Source of the DNA: Solirubrum koreensis | GTDB taxonomy: Bacteria > Bacteroidota > Bacteroidia > Cytophagales > Hymenobacteraceae | Length of the DNA stretch: 64,000 nt | NCBI RefSeq assembly: GCF_039541855.1 | Contig: NZ_BAABHA010000002.1 | Span: 558,001-622,000, forward strand | Direction of reading: 5' to 3' | Shown here: one piece after another, positions 42,770 to 51,658 of the stretch | Position numbering within the stretch: position 1 is the stretch's first letter | Layout of the letters: each line of letters begins with the position of its first letter | Position numbers and translations under genes: made by a program | The notes under the pieces: model-generated | What the model was told of the DNA's origin: nothing | Database searches by the model: none | Seen by the model: only the letters and a program-made list of their open reading frames with translations

Positions 42770-43624
42770 TTGATTGTTCGCGTGTTTACCTTTTCCAACC
42801 GCCGCTGGCTTTTGCTTACCCCCGCGCTGCTGCTCTCAACGGCGCTGGGACTCACCGCTTTTACACCTACCGGTGCCGAGCAGCGCGCCATACGCAACGA
42901 AAGTTTTGGCCGGGGCGAGGAAATTCGGTACAAAGTGCACTACGGCCTGTTGACAGCCGGCGAGGCGGTAATTGAGGTTTCCAACGAGATTCAGCGCATC
43001 AACGACCGACCCTGCTTCAAGGCCACGGTAACGGGCCGCACGAATGGGTCCGTGGACCTCTTCATGAAAGTGCGCGACACCTGGCGTTCCTACATCGACA
43101 CCACCAGTATTTTGCCGCAGAAGTTCTTCCGTAACATCGAGGAGAACAACTACCGCAAAAAGGAAACGATTGATTTCGACCACCTGCGCGACGTGGCCGA
43201 GGTGGAATCGAAAAAGAAGGGCAAAGACGTGAAGAAGAGCACCCACAAGGTGCCCGACAACGTGCAGGACCTCGTTAGCGGCTTTTATTTTTTGCGCACG
43301 CTCGATTACAGCAACCGCAAGGTGGGCGAGCAAATCAAGGTGCAGGGCTTCTTCGACGATGAAGTATTCGATATGACCGTGACCTACAAGGGCCGGCAGA
43401 ACGTAGATACCAAAGCCGGCGTGATTCGGGCCATTCGTCTCACGCCCAGAATGCCCTCCAACAAGCTGTTCCGCGGCGAAGACGCCATTAGCGTGTACCT
43501 CTCCGACGACCGTAACAAGATTCCGGTGCTCTTCGAGGCCGAAATGTTCGTGGGCTCGGTGAAGATTGATATGTACAAGTACAGCGGCCTGAAAAGCCGT
43601 TTAGCCTTGGTGACGAAGAATTAG
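42770..43624 (+). CDS. DUF3108 domain protein, exported
   Basis: This roughly 284-residue protein has an N-terminal hydrophobic signal (RRWLLLTPALLLSTALGLTAF) and then DUF3108: RGEEIRYKVHYGLLTAGEAV, TWRSYIDTTSILPQKFFRNI and NVQDLVSGFYFLRTLDYSNR. DUF3108 proteins are periplasmic beta-rich domains of unknown function. The start is unclear because no ATG is present: TTG at 42770 or GTG at 42782. It lies between recA and the two-component genes with its own promoter-like sequence. Confidence 0.85.
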   Translation: MIVRVFTFSNRRWLLLTPALLLSTALGLTAFTPTGAEQRAIRNESFGRGEEIRYKVHYGLLTAGEAVIEVSNEIQRINDRPCFKATVTGRTNGSVDLFMKVRDTWRSYIDTTSILPQKFFRNIEENNYRKKETIDFDHLRDVAEVESKKKGKDVKKSTHKVPDNVQDLVSGFYFLRTLDYSNRKVGEQIKVQGFFDDEVFDMTVTYKGRQNVDTKAGVIRAIRLTPRMPSNKLFRGEDAISVYLSDDRNKIPVLFEAEMFVGSVKIDMYKYSGLKSRLALVTKN

Positions 43625-43749
43625 AGCCCTGCTATATCCGGCCAAGGGTGTCGCGCTAGCTGTTTACAAAAACGTAACACGCCTGCTGTCAGGGTTAGCG
43701 GTATTTTTGCGGCGGAACGCGTGTTCGTTCTCCTTAGCTGCTTACTGCC

Positions 43750-44460
43750 GTGCAACAGCCCTCTGCCTCCGCATCTACTCTTTACAAGGTATTGGTGGTC
43801 GATGACGACCCCGATATCCTGGAGCTGCTTGAGTACAACCTGCGCAAGGAAGGCTACGAAGTGGCCACGGCCACCGACGGCCGCAAAGCCGTGGACCTCG
43901 CGCCGCAGTTCAACCCCGACATCGTGCTGCTGGACGTAATGATGCCGAACCTCGACGGCATTGCGGCCTGCCGCGAGTTGCGTGCTCAGCCCCGCTTTAA
44001 GGACACCTACATCCTGTTCCTGACGGCCCGCTCCGAGGAATTCTCGGAAGTAGCGGCCTTCGAAGCCGGCGCCGACGACTACCTGAGCAAACCCATTAAG
44101 CCGCGCGCCCTCATGAGCCGGCTAGCCGCCGTGGTGCGCCGCGACCTGGAGCCCACCACCCCGCAGTCCGACGTTATCGATATCAACGGCTTGCGCATTG
44201 ACCGCACGGGCTTTGCCGTGTACCAGGAAGGCCGCAAAATCTCGCTTCCCAAAAAGGAATTCGAGCTGCTGGCGTTTCTGGCAGCCTCGCCCCACAAGGT
44301 ATTTGGCCGCGACGAGCTGCTGCAGAACATCTGGGGCAACGACGTTTTTGTACTGGCCCGCACCGTGGATGTGCACGTGCGCAAAGTGCGCGAAAAAGTA
44401 GGCGACCATCATATCCAGACGATCAAGGGCGTTGGGTATAAGTTTAACGCCGATAACTGA
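43750..44460 (+). CDS. PhoB/OmpR-type response regulator
   Basis: This 236-residue transcription factor has a receiver domain with DDDPDILELLEYNLRKEGYE, the phospho-acceptor Asp in IVLLDVMMPNLDG and the Lys in YLSKPIKPRAL, then an OmpR/PhoB winged helix with LPKKEFELLAFLAASPHKVF and RTVDVHVRKVREKVGDH. The start is a GTG at 43750. A TATTTTTG box at 43702 may be its promoter -7 element. The histidine kinase gene begins 114 bases downstream, so the two form a pair. Confidence 0.95.
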   Translation: MQQPSASASTLYKVLVVDDDPDILELLEYNLRKEGYEVATATDGRKAVDLAPQFNPDIVLLDVMMPNLDGIAACRELRAQPRFKDTYILFLTARSEEFSEVAAFEAGADDYLSKPIKPRALMSRLAAVVRRDLEPTTPQSDVIDINGLRIDRTGFAVYQEGRKISLPKKEFELLAFLAASPHKVFGRDELLQNIWGNDVFVLARTVDVHVRKVREKVGDHHIQTIKGVGYKFNADN

Positions 44461-44573
44461 GAAGTTGCCCGCTACGAGCTGCCCGTTGTCCGTCCGCTTT
44501 CCTGGCATGATAACCCACAACGAGCAACTCGAAACGATCAACCAATACCAACCGCGGAATTGCGACTTTTGGG

Positions 44574-45746
44574 GTGAAAAACAATCGCCACGCTGCGGCG
44601 GCTCACGGAGCCGGCCGGGTTTCGGTGCGCCGAGACGATGACGGGGCGGTGTTTTCCGCTCACGATTCGTCGCTTCCTTTTGTGTTCAACCTCAACCTCT
44701 CGTCGCGGGTCATTGCCATCCTCATAGCCCTGTTGGTGGGTGGGGTATTGACCTTCTTCGCTTACATGGCCCCTACGCTGCCGTTTGAACAGGCCATGCT
44801 GGCTGGCGGTATCACGGTAGCGGCCTGCTTTCTGCTGGTGTACCTCTCGTTCGAGGCCCTGATGTTCCGGGAAATTAACAACATCTACGCCGGCCTGGAG
44901 CACGTGAAGCGCAAGGAGTTTCGGCGCTTGTCGAACAAGTTTCTGTTCCGGCCCGAGCCGCTCAAACGCATGCGCGAGGAAATCTTGGACATGGCCGTGC
45001 GTCGCCAACACGAAATCGACGAGCTGCGCCGCCTTCAGCAGCTCCGTTCCGATTTTCTGGCCGATGTATCGCACGAGCTGAAAACGCCCATTTTTGCCGC
45101 CCAGGGTTTCGTACACACCGTGCTCGACGCGGGCGAAGACGAAGAGTTCATCCGCGAAAAATTCCTACTAAAGGCCGCTTCCAGCCTCGATGCCCTCGAC
45201 GCCCTGGTCCAGGACTTGGTAACCATTTCGCAGCTGGAAAAAGGTGTGGTGCGCATGCGCCGGCAGGTGTTCGATCTGGCCCTGCTGGTGCGGGAGATTT
45301 TCGAGCAATTAGAATTGAAAGCCGCCAAGCGCGGGGTTACGCTGGAACTACTGCCTGCTACCTTACCCACCGAAGGCGTACGTGTACTGGCCGACCGCAA
45401 CCGCATTCGGCAGGTGCTTATAAACCTCATCGACAACGCCCTAAAGTACGGCCGCGAGCAAGGGCAAGTGACCGTAACGCTGCACGAAGCCAGTAAAAGC
45501 GTACGCATTGCCGTTTCTGACGACGGCGAAGGCATTCCCGAAGAGCACCAGCGCCGCATATTCGAGCGTTTCTACCGCATCGATAAAAGCCGCTCGCGCG
45601 ACTCAGGCGGCTCGGGGTTGGGCCTGGCCATTAGCAAGCACATTGTGGAAGCGCATAAATCCACCATTCGGGTGCGTAGCGCGGTGGGCCAGGGCACCAC
45701 CCTGGAATTCAAGCTGGCCAAACCCCGCACCCCGGCTTACGACTGA
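44574..45746 (+). CDS. PhoR-like sensor histidine kinase
   Basis: This 390-residue kinase starts at a GTG with two membrane helices (VIAILIALLVGGVLTFFAY and MLAGGITVAACFLLVYLSFE, residues about 45-95), a short linker, the dimerisation motif FLADVSHELKTPIFAAQGF with the phosphorylated His near residue 165, and an HATPase domain with NLIDNALKYG, DDGEGIPEEH and GGSGLGLAISKHI. The periplasmic loop is very short, so it may sense the membrane or a partner protein rather than a soluble ligand. The stimulus is unknown. It pairs with the response regulator upstream. Confidence 0.94.
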   Translation: MKNNRHAAAAHGAGRVSVRRDDDGAVFSAHDSSLPFVFNLNLSSRVIAILIALLVGGVLTFFAYMAPTLPFEQAMLAGGITVAACFLLVYLSFEALMFREINNIYAGLEHVKRKEFRRLSNKFLFRPEPLKRMREEILDMAVRRQHEIDELRRLQQLRSDFLADVSHELKTPIFAAQGFVHTVLDAGEDEEFIREKFLLKAASSLDALDALVQDLVTISQLEKGVVRMRRQVFDLALLVREIFEQLELKAAKRGVTLELLPATLPTEGVRVLADRNRIRQVLINLIDNALKYGREQGQVTVTLHEASKSVRIAVSDDGEGIPEEHQRRIFERFYRIDKSRSRDSGGSGLGLAISKHIVEAHKSTIRVRSAVGQGTTLEFKLAKPRTPAYD

Positions 45747-45767
45747 TAGCAGGCGTTGCTGCACTAC

Positions 45768-45806
45768 AAAAAAAAGCCGGCCCTGCGCTGCAGGGCCGGC
45801 TTTTAT
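45768..45806. terminator. Bidirectional terminator after the two-component operon
   Basis: An 11-bp perfect GC stem (45775-45785 with 45791-45801) is preceded by an A run and followed by a T run. It lies between the kinase gene and the convergent small gene. Confidence 0.9.
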
Positions 45807-45821
45807 TCTCGCCAAACGGCG

Positions 45822-46007
45822 CTACTTGCTGGATTTGCGGCCCGATCCGCCCGGTTTTTTGCCGCCGCCGTCCTGCTTGTTTACTGTGGCCCAGGCTCGG
45901 CGTTCGGCTTCTTCTTCGGAAAGGCCTTGCTTTTCGTAGCCTTCCTCAATGTGTTCTGCTTTGCGAATTTGCTTGTCCGTGTACTTGGACTTATCTCCTT
46001 GTGGCAT
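45822..46007 (-). CDS. Small 'plasmid stabilization'-like protein
   Basis: This 61-residue hydrophilic protein contains SKYTDKQIRKAEHIEEGYEK, LSEEEAERRAWATVNKQDGG and a Gly/Lys/Ser-rich tail (GGKKPGGSGRKSSK). Very similar small proteins are widespread in bacteria and are often labelled 'plasmid stabilization protein', although that label has little evidence behind it. It is convergent with the kinase gene and diverges from the next gene. Function unknown. Confidence 0.75.
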   Translation of the reverse strand: MPQGDKSKYTDKQIRKAEHIEEGYEKQGLSEEEAERRAWATVNKQDGGGKKPGGSGRKSSK

Positions 46008-46141
46008 GATTCCGGTAGGTTATGGTTGAGGAAACGCGCAGCAACAGAAAGGTATACGCTCCCGTGCACGCCGGGTTAGTGGGCAAATCGAACAGGGAGT
46101 TAAAGCAGGGTGGTATCTTCGTTGGCTTAATTCGCTTTGCC

Positions 46142-46393
46142 ATGCGCCACGTTGCCGATATTCCGCATCCCGATATTAAAATCACCCTGCTGGCCTGGAA
46201 CGGCAAGTACCTGCTCAAGCTGGAGCAAGGTATGCTGGAACAAACCTATAAAGTGAGCGAGCTGGACCTGATTGGGGGCGACGCCGAAATGCGCCAGCTG
46301 CTTGACGAGACGTTCCTGGCATCGGCCACACAGCGCTTCCAGGACATGCGCGCGGATCTGCACGCGGCCTTGGAGCGGCACGACCTGCTGTAA
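46142..46393 (+). CDS. Small conserved protein of unknown function
   Basis: This 83-residue protein starts at the ATG at 46142 (MRHVADIPHPDIKITLLAWN) and has a compact mixed alpha/beta pattern with KYLLKLEQGMLEQTYKVSEL and a helical C-terminus. There is no signal or membrane segment. I recall similar small proteins in other Bacteroidota but know no function. A frame back to 46022 is open but looks non-coding. A TATCTTCG promoter-like box lies at 46114. An envelope protein gene follows 36 bases downstream. Confidence 0.7.
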   Translation: MRHVADIPHPDIKITLLAWNGKYLLKLEQGMLEQTYKVSELDLIGGDAEMRQLLDETFLASATQRFQDMRADLHAALERHDLL

Positions 46394-46429
46394 GCGCATT
46401 TTTCCCGAACGATTTAACGAGCTACTTCC

Positions 46430-47170
46430 ATGAACCGCTTTTCAACCCATTTTTTCGGCTTTCTTTTTCTGCTGGCGGTGCTACCCACGGCCCGGGTAGC
46501 CGCGCAGGTATACGACGTACGCACCAGCACCGTGAACGTGGACAAGCGTGAACGGCCCGCGCTGAAAGTTCAGGTAGAAGGCAGCACCGCTCTGGTGCGG
46601 GGCTTTTTCCAGGACTTCATGAAGGAGACCTACAACATCAAATTCAAAACCGGCGGCGTGTTGGGTCTGGGCGGCAGCAAAGAGGTGCTAACCGCGAAGC
46701 AGACTCCGGTTTCGAGCGTTTCGGGCAAGTTGATCGACTTTTACGCCAACGTAGTGGCCCCCACCGATACCACTACTGAAGTCCAGGTGTTTGCTTCCTT
46801 CGACAACGGCACCACCTGGATTGACCCGGAGCGGACGCCCTCTGAGTTTGCGGCCCTGCGCACCATCGTCAACAACTTCGCCCAGGAAGCCCGTCCTTAC
46901 TTCTACAAGGTGCAGGTGCAGGAAGCCGAGAAAATGTTGGTAACCGCCCAAAACGAGAAGCAGCGGCTGGAAAAAGACACCAAAACGACCCAGGAGAATA
47001 CCACCAGTAACCTGGCCAAGATTCAGCAATTGCAGGAGCAGAACGAGAAAAACGCGGCCCGCGTGAAGGATAACGAAGAGAAGCTGGTGCAAAACGCAGC
47101 CAGTGTGGAACGCCAGAAAGTACTCCTCCAACGCCGACGTGACCGTTTGTCGGCCCTGGGCCGTAAATAA
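46430..47170 (+). CDS. Exported protein with C-terminal coiled coil
   Basis: This 246-residue protein has a Sec signal (FFGFLFLLAVLPTARVAAQ) and a beta-rich mature half (to about residue 160) that ends in FAQEARPYFYKVQVQEAEK. The C-terminal 85 residues are a charged coiled coil rich in Gln, Lys and Asn (NLAKIQQLQEQNEKNAARVK). It is probably periplasmic. I recognise no family. It starts 36 bases after the small gene upstream and 37 bases before the SHOCT-type gene, so these envelope genes form a likely operon. Confidence 0.75.
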   Translation: MNRFSTHFFGFLFLLAVLPTARVAAQVYDVRTSTVNVDKRERPALKVQVEGSTALVRGFFQDFMKETYNIKFKTGGVLGLGGSKEVLTAKQTPVSSVSGKLIDFYANVVAPTDTTTEVQVFASFDNGTTWIDPERTPSEFAALRTIVNNFAQEARPYFYKVQVQEAEKMLVTAQNEKQRLEKDTKTTQENTTSNLAKIQQLQEQNEKNAARVKDNEEKLVQNAASVERQKVLLQRRRDRLSALGRK

Positions 47171-47207
47171 CCCGCGGCAATTCCGCTTCCGAACCGCTGC
47201 TCCCTCC

Positions 47208-48395
47208 ATGGACAACTCCAATTCCAACCCCTCTCCTCTCGATACCCTGCGTCAGCTGAAAGAATGGCTCGACGCGGGCACCATCACGCCGCAGGAGTTC
47301 GAAACGCTGAAGCGCAAGCTGCTCTTCGATGAAAAGGCCCAGGCGGCCGGCACCAGCCCTACGCCCACGCCGGTTACGCCGCCTCCCGCTCCTACGGCAT
47401 TCGACAGCTCCTACCCACAACCCGTGCAGGCGCGCCCCCTCACCCCCGCGCCCCACACGGTGCCCCCGCCCACAACCGACCCGCTACTTCCGCCCAGCCT
47501 GAACGATTCGCCCAGCCAGCCGCCACTGAAACCGGTTGCGCTCGACCCCATTACCCACCGGCCCACGGAAGCGCCCATGCCGCGCATGCCCGAGCCCGAA
47601 GCTGAGGTCGAAGAAGATCCGGCCATTTTCGAGCGGGAGCCGGCTCGTCAGCAGCCGTTGGCGGCGGTGCTCATCATTGGTGGCATTGTATTGCTGCTCG
47701 CCGTGGTGGCTTACCTGCTGCTGGGCAACCGTTCCTCCGAGCGTCTTACCAGCAGCAGCATGACGGCTGCCGACTCCGCCACCGTGGCCGTGGAAGAAGG
47801 CCCACAAGCCGAGCAGTTGGAGTTGCCGGCCGTGGCCGCTCCCGAAACCGTGCGGGTGCAGCCGGTTGTGCCTGTAACGCCCGCCGAAACAACTGCCACG
47901 GCCCCTGTTGCGCCCCCCACTGAGCAGCCTGCCGCCGCTACGTCGCCTCCCGCTGCCGAAAACGAATCGGCGCTAAAAAGCCGCGTGCAACGTACGCTTA
48001 CGGCGCTTTACAACGACATGGAGGCGGCTCCCTTCAACGCCGGTCAGCATTTTGCTCCGCAAGTAGAGCGGTTTTACACCTTGCAAAACACTACTCCTGC
48101 CGCCATCGAGGAAGAGTTAAACCGCTCCCACTTTCCCGAGTTTCTGGAAAGTGAAATCAGTTTCGACCCCGGCACCCTGCAAATCAGCCCGGTGGCCGAA
48201 GACGGCACTGTAATGGTGCAGTACCAGGAACGCGGCCGGAGCCTACGCAAGTCGCGCAACCAGTACCAGCAAACCGTGGCCCAGGTACGCGCCCGCATCG
48301 ACCGGAGCGGCAAAGTCACGTATTTCCGGCAGGAACGTCTGCTCCAAAACACGTTCACAGACGCGGCTGCCCCCACCCCGCCTGCAACCGAATAA
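47208..48395 (+). CDS. SHOCT-like membrane protein with Pro-rich linkers
   Basis: This 395-residue protein begins with a short SHOCT-type segment (LDTLRQLKEWLDAGTITPQE, then FETLKRKLLF), a Pro/Thr-rich stretch to about residue 130, one membrane helix (AVLIIGGIVLLLAVVAYLLL) near residue 155, another Pro/Ala/Thr-rich linker, and a C-terminal domain after about residue 255 (ALKSRVQRTLTALYNDMEAA). The order puts the SHOCT end in the cytoplasm and the C-terminal domain outside. SHOCT segments are oligomerisation or regulatory pieces. Its C-terminal domain is of unknown function. The ATG at 47208 is chosen over a longer overlapping frame. Confidence 0.75.
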   Translation: MDNSNSNPSPLDTLRQLKEWLDAGTITPQEFETLKRKLLFDEKAQAAGTSPTPTPVTPPPAPTAFDSSYPQPVQARPLTPAPHTVPPPTTDPLLPPSLNDSPSQPPLKPVALDPITHRPTEAPMPRMPEPEAEVEEDPAIFEREPARQQPLAAVLIIGGIVLLLAVVAYLLLGNRSSERLTSSSMTAADSATVAVEEGPQAEQLELPAVAAPETVRVQPVVPVTPAETTATAPVAPPTEQPAAATSPPAAENESALKSRVQRTLTALYNDMEAAPFNAGQHFAPQVERFYTLQNTTPAAIEEELNRSHFPEFLESEISFDPGTLQISPVAEDGTVMVQYQERGRSLRKSRNQYQQTVAQVRARIDRSGKVTYFRQERLLQNTFTDAAAPTPPATE

Positions 48396-48404
48396 GCTTT
48401 CTGC

Positions 48405-49454
48405 ATGCATGCATTCCAGCCTGTTTTTCGCCGCTGGCTACTTCTGGGCATCCCGTTGCTCTTGCTTTCGGGCTGCCTGAACATCATCAAGCCCCGCAGG
48501 GAATTCACGGCGTACACTCCTTCTGCTGCCCCTAACTACAGCCAGCCCGAAAGCTGGGCCGCACTCCCCACCCGCGCCGATGCCGCCGACCAGCTTCCTG
48601 CGGGCACCGACCTGCAAGACCGTCAGGCCCAAGCCCCGGCCGATGTATTTTTCGTGCATCCCACCACGCTGTTTAAGCCTTCCGCCTGGAATGCCGACCT
48701 GGCCGATGCGCAGCTCAACAGCTTCACCGATAACTCGGTCATTCGGAAGCAGGCCAGCGTGTTTAACGCTGCGGGCCGCATTTACGCCCCGCGCTACCGC
48801 CAGGCCACGCTTATCTCGTTTTTCGACAGCACGGCCAACGGCAAGCTGGCCCTGGAACTGGCCTACGGCGATGTACGCGCCGCTTTCGAGTTTTATTTGA
48901 AGCACCACAACCAGGGCCGGCCCATTATTGTAGCCGGTCACAGCCAGGGCACCCACCATGCCCGGCGTTTGGTGCGCGAGTTCTTCGACCAGGACCCCAA
49001 GCTGCGCCGGCAGCTGGTAGCGGCCTACCTCATCGGGTTCGATGTGCCGCGCAGCACCTACCAAATGCTTCAGCCCTGCACCGACTCCTTGCAAACAGGC
49101 TGCTACGTGAGTTGGAACACAGCCGAGTGGGGCTACGAATTTACCCCGTTCCGCAATGCGGTGGTAACCAACCCGCTTACCTGGGCCCTCGATACCGCCG
49201 CCGCGCCCGCTGCCCTCAACCGCGGCAGCGTCCCCATCGGCTTCGACAAGATAGAGCCCAACGTAGCCGACGCGAAGATTCACAACGGCGTGCTTTGGAT
49301 GCACCCTCCCGAATCCAACGGCTACCCGCGGTTTTTACTTCCCGGCCAGCCGCTACTACGCCATTCCTTCCACATCGCCGATTACGGCCTGTACTACATG
49401 AACCTACGCCGCAACGCCGTGGCGCGGGTGCAGGCGTGGCAGCGGCGGCAGTGA
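48405..49454 (+). CDS. DUF3089 lipoprotein (alpha/beta hydrolase-like)
   Basis: This 349-residue protein has a lipoprotein signal (LLLGIPLLLLSGC, Cys near residue 24) and the DUF3089 pattern: ADVFFVHPTTLFKPSAWNAD, then the nucleophile elbow AGHSQGTHHARRL near residue 185. The Gly-x-Ser-x-Gly motif suggests an esterase- or lipase-like hydrolase at the cell envelope; the substrate is unknown. It follows the SHOCT-type gene by nine bases, so it belongs to the same probable operon. Length is normal for the family. Confidence 0.88.
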   Translation: MHAFQPVFRRWLLLGIPLLLLSGCLNIIKPRREFTAYTPSAAPNYSQPESWAALPTRADAADQLPAGTDLQDRQAQAPADVFFVHPTTLFKPSAWNADLADAQLNSFTDNSVIRKQASVFNAAGRIYAPRYRQATLISFFDSTANGKLALELAYGDVRAAFEFYLKHHNQGRPIIVAGHSQGTHHARRLVREFFDQDPKLRRQLVAAYLIGFDVPRSTYQMLQPCTDSLQTGCYVSWNTAEWGYEFTPFRNAVVTNPLTWALDTAAAPAALNRGSVPIGFDKIEPNVADAKIHNGVLWMHPPESNGYPRFLLPGQPLLRHSFHIADYGLYYMNLRRNAVARVQAWQRRQ

Positions 49455-49456
49455 GG

Positions 49457-49792
49457 TTAATCAGCGTCGGTTTCTCCTGTTAGCCAAAGCAAGTGCTGCT
49501 TATAAAACTGCTCGAACAGAACAAACGCCGAGTTATTTGGAAGCCTTCGACTGAAAAGGCGATACTCTTGCCAGAACGTCTTCTCATCAAACCCATCGAA
49601 GTCAATGGCTGAATAGAAAGCGGCTTTTTGCAGCCACCGCGCAATGAGTGCCGAAGCTTTTATCAGACGATAGTGTCGGCGCCATGATGCTGGGTTATAA
49701 AGTTTGAATTCATACGATTCGCAGCAAATAGCAATTAGTCTAAAGCCATTTTCCAGGAGCCCACGTATTGCGAATTTTCGATCTTCTGTCAT
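49457..49792 (-). CDS. Unknown small protein next to tsf
   Basis: This 111-residue protein begins MTEDRKFAIRGLLENGFRLI and contains SYEFKLYNPASWRRHYRLIK and a long aromatic-rich C-terminus. It has no signal or clear membrane helix. It is more AT-rich than the neighbouring genes and ends two bases after the convergent DUF3089 stop. A frame back to 49837 runs into the tsf terminator, so the ATG at 49792 is chosen. I do not recognise a family; horizontal origin is possible. Confidence 0.6.
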   Translation of the reverse strand: MTEDRKFAIRGLLENGFRLIAICCESYEFKLYNPASWRRHYRLIKASALIARWLQKAAFYSAIDFDGFDEKTFWQEYRLFSRRLPNNSAFVLFEQFYKQHLLWLTGETDAD

Positions 49793-49820
49793 CGTGCTCA
49801 AAGTAACCCCTATCGACACA

Positions 49821-49855
49821 AAAAAGCCCGCTGACACGAGGCCAGCGGGCTTTTT
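49821..49855 (-). terminator. Intrinsic terminator of the rplM-tsf operon
   Basis: A 13-bp perfect stem (49821-49833 with 49843-49855) with an A run on its left, read as T on the minus strand, lies 17 bases after the tsf stop. Confidence 0.9.
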
Positions 49856-49872
49856 ATTGCAACTAGTGATGC

Positions 49873-50712
49873 TTAAGCACCGATAGCCACACGCTTGAAA
49901 TCCGATACCGTCATGCCTTTCGACGTTTTGTCGAGCAGCTGAGCAATGGTTACCGAATTGTCCTTTACGAACTCTTGGTTCAGGAGGGTATTCTCTTTGT
50001 AGAACTTGTTGAGCTTGCCTTGGGCAATCTTCTCCAGCATAGCCTCGGGCTTGCCTTCGGCACGCGCCTGCTCTTTACCGATTTCGATTTCACGCTCCAC
50101 CGTGCCCGAATCCACACCGTCTTTGTCAACGGCTACGGGGCGCATGGCTACGATTTGCATCGCAACGTCGCGGCCTACGGCTGTTACGTCGGCACCGCCT
50201 ACGTTCTTCAGGCCCACCAGTACGCCTTTCTTGTTGTCGGAGTGGATGTACGAGGCCACCTTCTCAGCGGTCATGTTCTCGTAAGCCACCACGTCCAGCT
50301 TCTCGCCGATTTTACCCATCAGGTCGGTGATGTGGTCTTGCAGCGAACGGCCGTCGGCTTGGGCCGAAGCCAGCAGGTCTTCCTTGGTGCCGGCGTTGCT
50401 CTGCACAGCGGCATCCAAGATTTGCTGCGCCAGGGCTTTGAAGTCGGCTACTTTCGATACCGGCTCGGTTTCGCAAGCCAAGGCAATCAGTTTGCCGTTG
50501 GTGCCGTCGGCGCTTACGTTGGCCAGCACCAAGCCTTCCGACGTGGCGTTGTCCGAACGCTTGTCGGCAATTTTCTGGCCCTGCTTGCGCAGAATGTCCC
50601 GAGCGGCTTCGAAGTCGCCATCGGCTTCTACCAGCGCTTTTTTGCAATCCATCATGCCCGCACCGGTCATGGTGCGCAGCTTGTTCACGTCTGCGGCGGT
50701 AATTGCTGCCAT
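49873..50712 (-). CDS. tsf: Translation elongation factor Ts
   Basis: EF-Ts exchanges GDP for GTP on EF-Tu during elongation. This 279-residue protein has the UBA-like N-terminus and the family signature TGAGMMDCKKALVEADGDF, a central core with the KKGVLVGLKN-type segment, and the typical C-terminal VAQLLD-like end. The gene lies 160 bases downstream of rpsB on the same strand, separated by a repeat-rich spacer. The order rplM-rpsI-rpsB-tsf is the standard one. Confidence 0.97.
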   Translation of the reverse strand: MAAITAADVNKLRTMTGAGMMDCKKALVEADGDFEAARDILRKQGQKIADKRSDNATSEGLVLANVSADGTNGKLIALACETEPVSKVADFKALAQQILDAAVQSNAGTKEDLLASAQADGRSLQDHITDLMGKIGEKLDVVAYENMTAEKVASYIHSDNKKGVLVGLKNVGGADVTAVGRDVAMQIVAMRPVAVDKDGVDSGTVEREIEIGKEQARAEGKPEAMLEKIAQGKLNKFYKENTLLNQEFVKDNSVTIAQLLDKTSKGMTVSDFKRVAIGA

Positions 50713-50730
50713 TGTGTTTAAGAAGTTAGT

Positions 50731-50862
50731 AGCTAGAAGCTAGGATTTTGAACGAGGGAGAGGAAAGAAGGAAACGGAAAGAAGCTAGGAGTCAAAAACC
50801 AGAATCGAATGGGCTACGGGCCAACATCACGAATTCCAGCTCCTGACTCCTAGCTTCTAGCT
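50731..50862. repeat. Repeat-rich spacer between rpsB and tsf
   Basis: AGCTAGAAGCTAGGA at 50731-50745 is perfectly complementary to 50848-50862, and a second 15-base arm (50780-50794) is perfectly complementary to 50844-50858. The motif AGAAGCTAGGA therefore occurs in two direct and one inverted copy in this 130-base spacer. Confidence 0.9.
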
Positions 50863-50872
50863 CCTCCAATGA

Positions 50873-51640
50873 TTATTCGTCGGCGGTCTGCTTTTCCTGG
50901 ATGGCTTCTTCGTCAGCCTGCTTGCGGTCGGCGTCTTCTTTGTCCACCTTGCGCTCCGACAGACCTTCTTCGATAGCCTTGCTGATAGCACCTACGATCA
51001 GGGCTACCGACTTCGAAGCGTCGTCGTTGGCGGGAATGGCGAAGTCAACGAGTTCGGGGTTTGAGTTCGTGTCGCAGATTGCAAACACCGGGATACCCAA
51101 TTTGTGGGCTTCCTTCACGGCAATGTGCTCACGCTTCACGTCCACGATGAACAGAGCAGCGGGCAGGCGGCTCAGGTCGGCAATGCCGCCAAGTACGCGC
51201 TCCAGCTTCTCCCGCTCACGCGACAGCATCAGACGCTCACGCTTAGCAATGGCAGCGTAGGCGGTGTTTTCCTTCACCATCTTGTCGATGGTGCTCATTT
51301 TCTTCAGCGACTTGCGCACGGTGGCGAAGTTGGTGAGCATACCGCCCAGCCAACGGTCGGTCACGTACGGCATTTTGAGACGCTTGGCCTCTTCCGTAAC
51401 GATTTCCTGCGCCTGCTTCTTGGTGGCCACGAACATGATCTTCCGACCCGACTTGGCAATGTTGCGGATGGCCGACGAGGCCTGGTCCAGCGACACCAAG
51501 GTTTTGTTCAGGTCGATGATGTGGATGCCGTTCTTCTCCATGAAGATGTACGGCGCCATTTTCGGGTCCCACTTGCGGGTAAGGTGACCAAAGTGGGCAC
51601 CGGCATCCAGCAAGTCTTTATAGGTGATGGACTGAGCCAT
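50873..51640 (-). CDS. rpsB: 30S ribosomal protein S2
   Basis: Ribosomal protein S2 of the small subunit, 255 residues. It starts MAQSITYKDLLDAGAHFGHL, with the usual RKWDPKMAPYIFMEKNGIHI, ATKKQAQEIVTEEAKR, WLGGMLTNFATV and the RLPAALFIVDVKREHIAV segment. A charged, acidic Bacteroidota-type tail (KEDADRKQADEEAIQ) ends the protein. It follows rpsI by 18 bases. Confidence 0.98.
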   Translation of the reverse strand: MAQSITYKDLLDAGAHFGHLTRKWDPKMAPYIFMEKNGIHIIDLNKTLVSLDQASSAIRNIAKSGRKIMFVATKKQAQEIVTEEAKRLKMPYVTDRWLGGMLTNFATVRKSLKKMSTIDKMVKENTAYAAIAKRERLMLSREREKLERVLGGIADLSRLPAALFIVDVKREHIAVKEAHKLGIPVFAICDTNSNPELVDFAIPANDDASKSVALIVGAISKAIEEGLSERKVDKEDADRKQADEEAIQEKQTADE

Positions 51641-51658
51641 AATGTAAATTCCTCTGGA

